Assembly: GCA_007128045.1 (NCBI GenBank)
Contig: SKYG01000329.1
Coordinates: forward strand, 1 to 9,049
Length of the DNA: 9,049 nt
Source: Bacteroidales bacterium
GTDB lineage: Bacteria; Bacteroidota; Bacteroidia; Bacteroidales; UBA7960
Direction: 5' to 3'
Shown in pieces: positions 6,355-9,049 of this stretch (the stretch's first letter is position 1; each line of letters begins with the position of its first letter). Under the pieces are notes generated by a model. That model had not been told where the DNA came from, did not search any database, and saw nothing but the letters and a program-made list of their open reading frames with translations. A program made the translations under genes and the position numbers.

Positions 6355-8007
6355 TTACCAACCTGGGTTTTGCTGCAGGTTGTTGTTTATATAAATTTCC
6401 GACTGAGGTATTGGATACAGATTCATGTAATCTGCAAAATACCTTTGTTCAACAAGGGTTTTCTCATATACGAAGTTTTCGTTTTCTCTGGTTATTCTCA
6501 TCCCATAGATATCGGTGGTGGTATCGCCAATTTTCCAACGTCTTACATCCCAGAACCTGTGGTCTTCGAAAGCGAGTTCGACGCGGCGTTCGTTTCTCAG
6601 GCGTGTTCTGAAGTCGTCTTGCGACAAAATTGGATAGCCAGGCATACCGACCCTTGAACGTACCTGTCTGACGGCTTCACGTGCTGTTAGGCCGAGGTCT
6701 GCCGCATCATTGGGGCCATATGCTTCGTTCATGGCTTCTGCATAGTTAAGCAATACCTCTGCATAGCGGAAGTGAACCCAGGTATGTTCTCTGGTGGTGG
6801 TATTTGTTGGTTCCAGGCTCACAACTTCGATTACGTGCTTTTTCAGATAGTACCCTGTTTTGCTGGCATTGGTGACAGGAGGTCCGTTTCTGCCGCCCAC
6901 AAAGGACTCTACGGCCTGCCCTTTCCACTGTGAGTTGTTCACAATGATCGTTTGACCCAGGCGCGGATCACGGCCGGCATATGGGTTATCGGGGTTGTAC
7001 CCTGAAAAGGGATGGGTTATTGGGAGTCCGGTTAGTGCCATATCATAGGCATCAACAAGATTTTGACTGGGACATGTTCCTGTGTTCCCACCTTCATAGC
7101 CAACCGGGAAATTGCGTCGCTCCATGCCGTTTGTCGGGCCCTCTCTTTTGCCAAATATCAACTCCCTGCTTGTAATGTTGTTGAAGTTGTCGGAGTAATT
7201 GGGCACCAGGATGTATTGATTCATGTCGATGACATCTTTTGCGGCACGGGCAGCTGCCTGCCATAATTCCAGGTCATTGGTCGGGTTGTGCAGCGGGCTG
7301 GCGGCGTAAAGCAATGTTCTGGCTTTTAGGGCCATGGCAGCTCCTTTTGTGGCACGACCTGTTTCTTGTGCCGAAGAAAAGTTGGCAAAATCAGCAGGAA
7401 GATGCTGTGCTATCTCATCGCATTCATCTACGATAAATTGTACCACGGTTTCAAACGTGGAAGGTTGAATCGTTTTTGCCTCATCGGGTGTCATCACAGA
7501 GGTAATCAGCGGCACATTCTTGTAGCGCTTGATCAATTCAAAATAATAGAAGGCCCTCAAAAACCTTGCTTCATAGGGGTATATCTCAAATTGCTCAATG
7601 ATTTCCGCGTAGTCAAGGTTGTATCGGCGGTCACCAAAGTCCTGCCCCTCGGTTTCTGCCAAAAACATATTGGCAGCTCTGATTGCCTGGTACATATTGC
7701 CCCACACATTATCCAGGGGCTGAATGGCGCTCCAGGTACCATTGGTCATTCGATGCACATTAGAGAGATCCCAAACATGAATGGCTTCATCGGTGGCAGC
7801 GGCACGCATGGCCCCGTCTATGCTGACAAAATCATCAGGCAAGTAGGCGTATATGGATGTCAGAAAGCCTTTTGTTCTGGCAAAATCAGAGAAGATATCG
7901 TCTTTGGCCAGATATGACGACTCATCATAGTCAAGGTAATCACAGCTTACCATGCTTAAAATGAACATCAGTACGAAGGTATGTTTTACTTTTACTAGTG
8001 GTTTCAT
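6355..8007 (-). CDS. SusD-like surface glycan-binding lipoprotein
   Basis: This 550-residue protein has the usual SusD-family length. The N-terminus is a lipoprotein signal (MKPLVKVKHTFVLMFILSM, then VSC with the lipidated cysteine at residue 22). The mature start, CDYLDYDE, is rich in acidic residues, as in Bacteroidota lipoproteins sent to the outer surface. The SusD N-terminal region includes YLAKDDIFSDFARTKGFLTSIYAYL (split here by eye at residues 32-56), followed by TPR-like helices (EARFLRAFYYFELIKRY, 146-162) and KGAAMALKARTLLYAASPL (221-239). The C-terminal region carries the family signatures WVHFRYAEVLLNYAEAMNE (410-428), RNERRVELAFEDHRFWDVRR (471-490) and the end PIPQSEIYINNNLQQNPGW. 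It binds oligosaccharides and acts as the lid of its SusC partner, whose gene ends only 21 bp upstream. The glycan-contact residues and hence the ligand cannot be read from sequence alone. Confidence 0.96.
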   Translation of the reverse strand: MKPLVKVKHTFVLMFILSMVSCDYLDYDESSYLAKDDIFSDFARTKGFLTSIYAYLPDDFVSIDGAMRAAATDEAIHVWDLSNVHRMTNGTWSAIQPLDNVWGNMYQAIRAANMFLAETEGQDFGDRRYNLDYAEIIEQFEIYPYEARFLRAFYYFELIKRYKNVPLITSVMTPDEAKTIQPSTFETVVQFIVDECDEIAQHLPADFANFSSAQETGRATKGAAMALKARTLLYAASPLHNPTNDLELWQAAARAAKDVIDMNQYILVPNYSDNFNNITSRELIFGKREGPTNGMERRNFPVGYEGGNTGTCPSQNLVDAYDMALTGLPITHPFSGYNPDNPYAGRDPRLGQTIIVNNSQWKGQAVESFVGGRNGPPVTNASKTGYYLKKHVIEVVSLEPTNTTTREHTWVHFRYAEVLLNYAEAMNEAYGPNDAADLGLTAREAVRQVRSRVGMPGYPILSQDDFRTRLRNERRVELAFEDHRFWDVRRWKIGDTTTDIYGMRITRENENFVYEKTLVEQRYFADYMNLYPIPQSEIYINNNLQQNPGW

Positions 8008-8028
8008 TTTGATCTGTATTTTAAATGA

Positions 8029-9049
8029 TTAAAAACCAACATTAATTCCCACATGGAAAGATGTCAAAGTAGGATAACTGATTCCTGTAGATTCGGGGTC
8101 TACCACCTCTACAGAATCGATAGAGAAAAGATTCATCCCCCTGAGGAACACCCTTGCAGATTTGAGGCTGACAAGACTGGCCATTCCTGCGGGCAGGTCA
8201 TAATAAATATCCAGCCTTCTTAGCTTCAGATAATCGCCTTTGGTGAGCCAAATATCGTTACGCTGGTAGTTGTTGGCATTTTCCAGCAGCGACAAACGTG
8301 GCAGTGTTGCTGATGCAGCAGTTTGTGGTGTCCAGCTGTTATCAGAAAATGTAGAAATGGATGTTTGACCACGCAATGGCCAGAACACACTCTTTGTGTT
8401 CAGGAACAGCGTTTGGTTTGCCGTGCCCTGGAAAAGGGCATCCACGCCAAAACCGCGGATTTCAAATCCCAGCTTCATAGAGAAGTATATTTCGGGATAG
8501 CCGCCGGCATATCCTATCGGAACCATATCCAGGGCGTCGATGATGCCATCGCCGTTTTGGTCCTTATATTTTACATCGCCGGGTCGTACCGTGGAGAACA
8601 ATTGTGCGGGACTGTTGGCGATATCATTTGCATCACTAAAAAATCCGATGGCTTCAAGGCCAAATTGCTGGCCAACAGGGTTTCCTGTTTGTCTCAGGTA
8701 GTCATAGGGCCTGAATTCCTCGCTCATTTCAATGATCTCATTTCGTGCAAAGGCGAAGCTTCCACCGATATGGTACTTCAAGTCACTGACCTGGTCTCTC
8801 CACAAAAAGGAGGTCTCAACACCTTTGTTTACTACCTCACCAATGCTTTCAAACGGCCTGGCCACGCCAATCATCGTGGGTATGGAACCATCCGTGGCAG
8901 ACAGTATATTGCTTCTGTTTTCGTGGAACAGATCGATGCTAAGGTCCAGTCTGTCAAACAGCTGGGCGTCAATTCCCACGCCCAGCTTCCTGGATGTTTC
9001 ATGGCGCAGGTTTTCGGATGCGAGCCTTCCTTCGCGGAACCCTCCAAAG
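8029..9049 (-). CDS. SusC-like TonB-dependent outer-membrane transporter, C-terminal third
   Basis: The reading frame enters from the window edge (first complete codon at 9048-9046) and ends at TAA 8031-8029, giving 339 residues of a protein usually about 1000 long. The signal peptide, TonB box and plug lie outside. What is visible is the last part of the beta-barrel with SusC-type motifs: GGFREGRLASENLRHETSRK (matching the usual 'E.S.K..iGiD' region), LGVGIDAQLFD, the MIGVARPFESIGEVVNKGVE stretch, RPGDVKYKDQNGDGIID, IGYAGGYPEIYFSMKLGFEIRGF (a strand pair around 8480-8550, split by eye), SWTPQ, and the final strand FHVGINVGF with a terminal Phe, as expected for outer-membrane barrels. It imports oligosaccharides with the SusD protein encoded 21 bp downstream. 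A GTG at 8979 lies in this frame but is internal, not a start. Confidence 0.94.
   Translation of the reverse strand, partial: FGGFREGRLASENLRHETSRKLGVGIDAQLFDRLDLSIDLFHENRSNILSATDGSIPTMIGVARPFESIGEVVNKGVETSFLWRDQVSDLKYHIGGSFAFARNEIIEMSEEFRPYDYLRQTGNPVGQQFGLEAIGFFSDANDIANSPAQLFSTVRPGDVKYKDQNGDGIIDALDMVPIGYAGGYPEIYFSMKLGFEIRGFGVDALFQGTANQTLFLNTKSVFWPLRGQTSISTFSDNSWTPQTAASATLPRLSLLENANNYQRNDIWLTKGDYLKLRRLDIYYDLPAGMASLVSLKSARVFLRGMNLFSIDSVEVVDPESTGISYPTLTSFHVGINVGF

Noticed and set aside
7366..7917. A 183-codon plus-strand open frame opposite susD
   Set aside because: It is a long shadow frame antisense to a clear SusD family gene. Its translation shows no family resemblance.

Overview
The window is part of a polysaccharide utilization locus (PUL) from a member of the Bacteroidota. 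The support is a SusC/SusD pair, PUL-type glycoside hydrolases, lipoprotein signals with an acidic stretch after the cysteine, and type IX secretion system (T9SS) type-A C-terminal sorting domains. T9SS domains are typical of environmental Bacteroidota and of several host-associated lineages. Start codons have no obvious Shine-Dalgarno sequence and leaders are A/T-rich, which also fits the phylum. The sequence does not allow a genus call.

Every gene I can support lies on the minus strand, so transcription runs from high to low coordinates. In that order: the C-terminal third of a SusC-like TonB-dependent transporter (9049-8029, cut by the window edge); its SusD-like surface lipoprotein (8007-6355); a 174-bp gap holding a terminator-like long-stem hairpin followed by six U; a small secreted protein with a carbohydrate-binding-module-like body and a T9SS tail, interrupted by an in-frame TAA (6180-5434); a T9SS-exported GH128-type glycosidase (5356-3497); a 105-bp gap with a degenerate 7-8 bp tandem repeat; a LacZ-type GH2 glycosidase (3391-263); and the first 72 codons of a GH43-like lipoprotein (217-1, cut by the window edge). 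No stretch above 300 bases lacks a gene.

The genes suggest a division of labour. The T9SS-secreted GH128 enzyme, and the CBM-like protein if functional, would act outside or on the cell surface. SusD and SusC would capture and import oligosaccharides. The signal-peptide-only GH2 would remove terminal sugars in the periplasm, and the GH43 lipoprotein would trim at a membrane face. GH128 points to a beta-1,3-linked backbone. GH2 (LacZ type) and the GH43 N-terminus (similar to exo-beta-1,3-galactanase-like proteins) point to galactose. The substrate is therefore probably a beta-1,3-glucan or beta-1,3-galactan type polymer, but this is inference.

I see no entirely new system. The points most worth a second look are the in-frame stop in the CBM-like gene, the attenuator-like hairpin after susD, the beta/gamma-crystallin-like module inside the GH128 protein, and the short tandem repeat before the GH2 gene.
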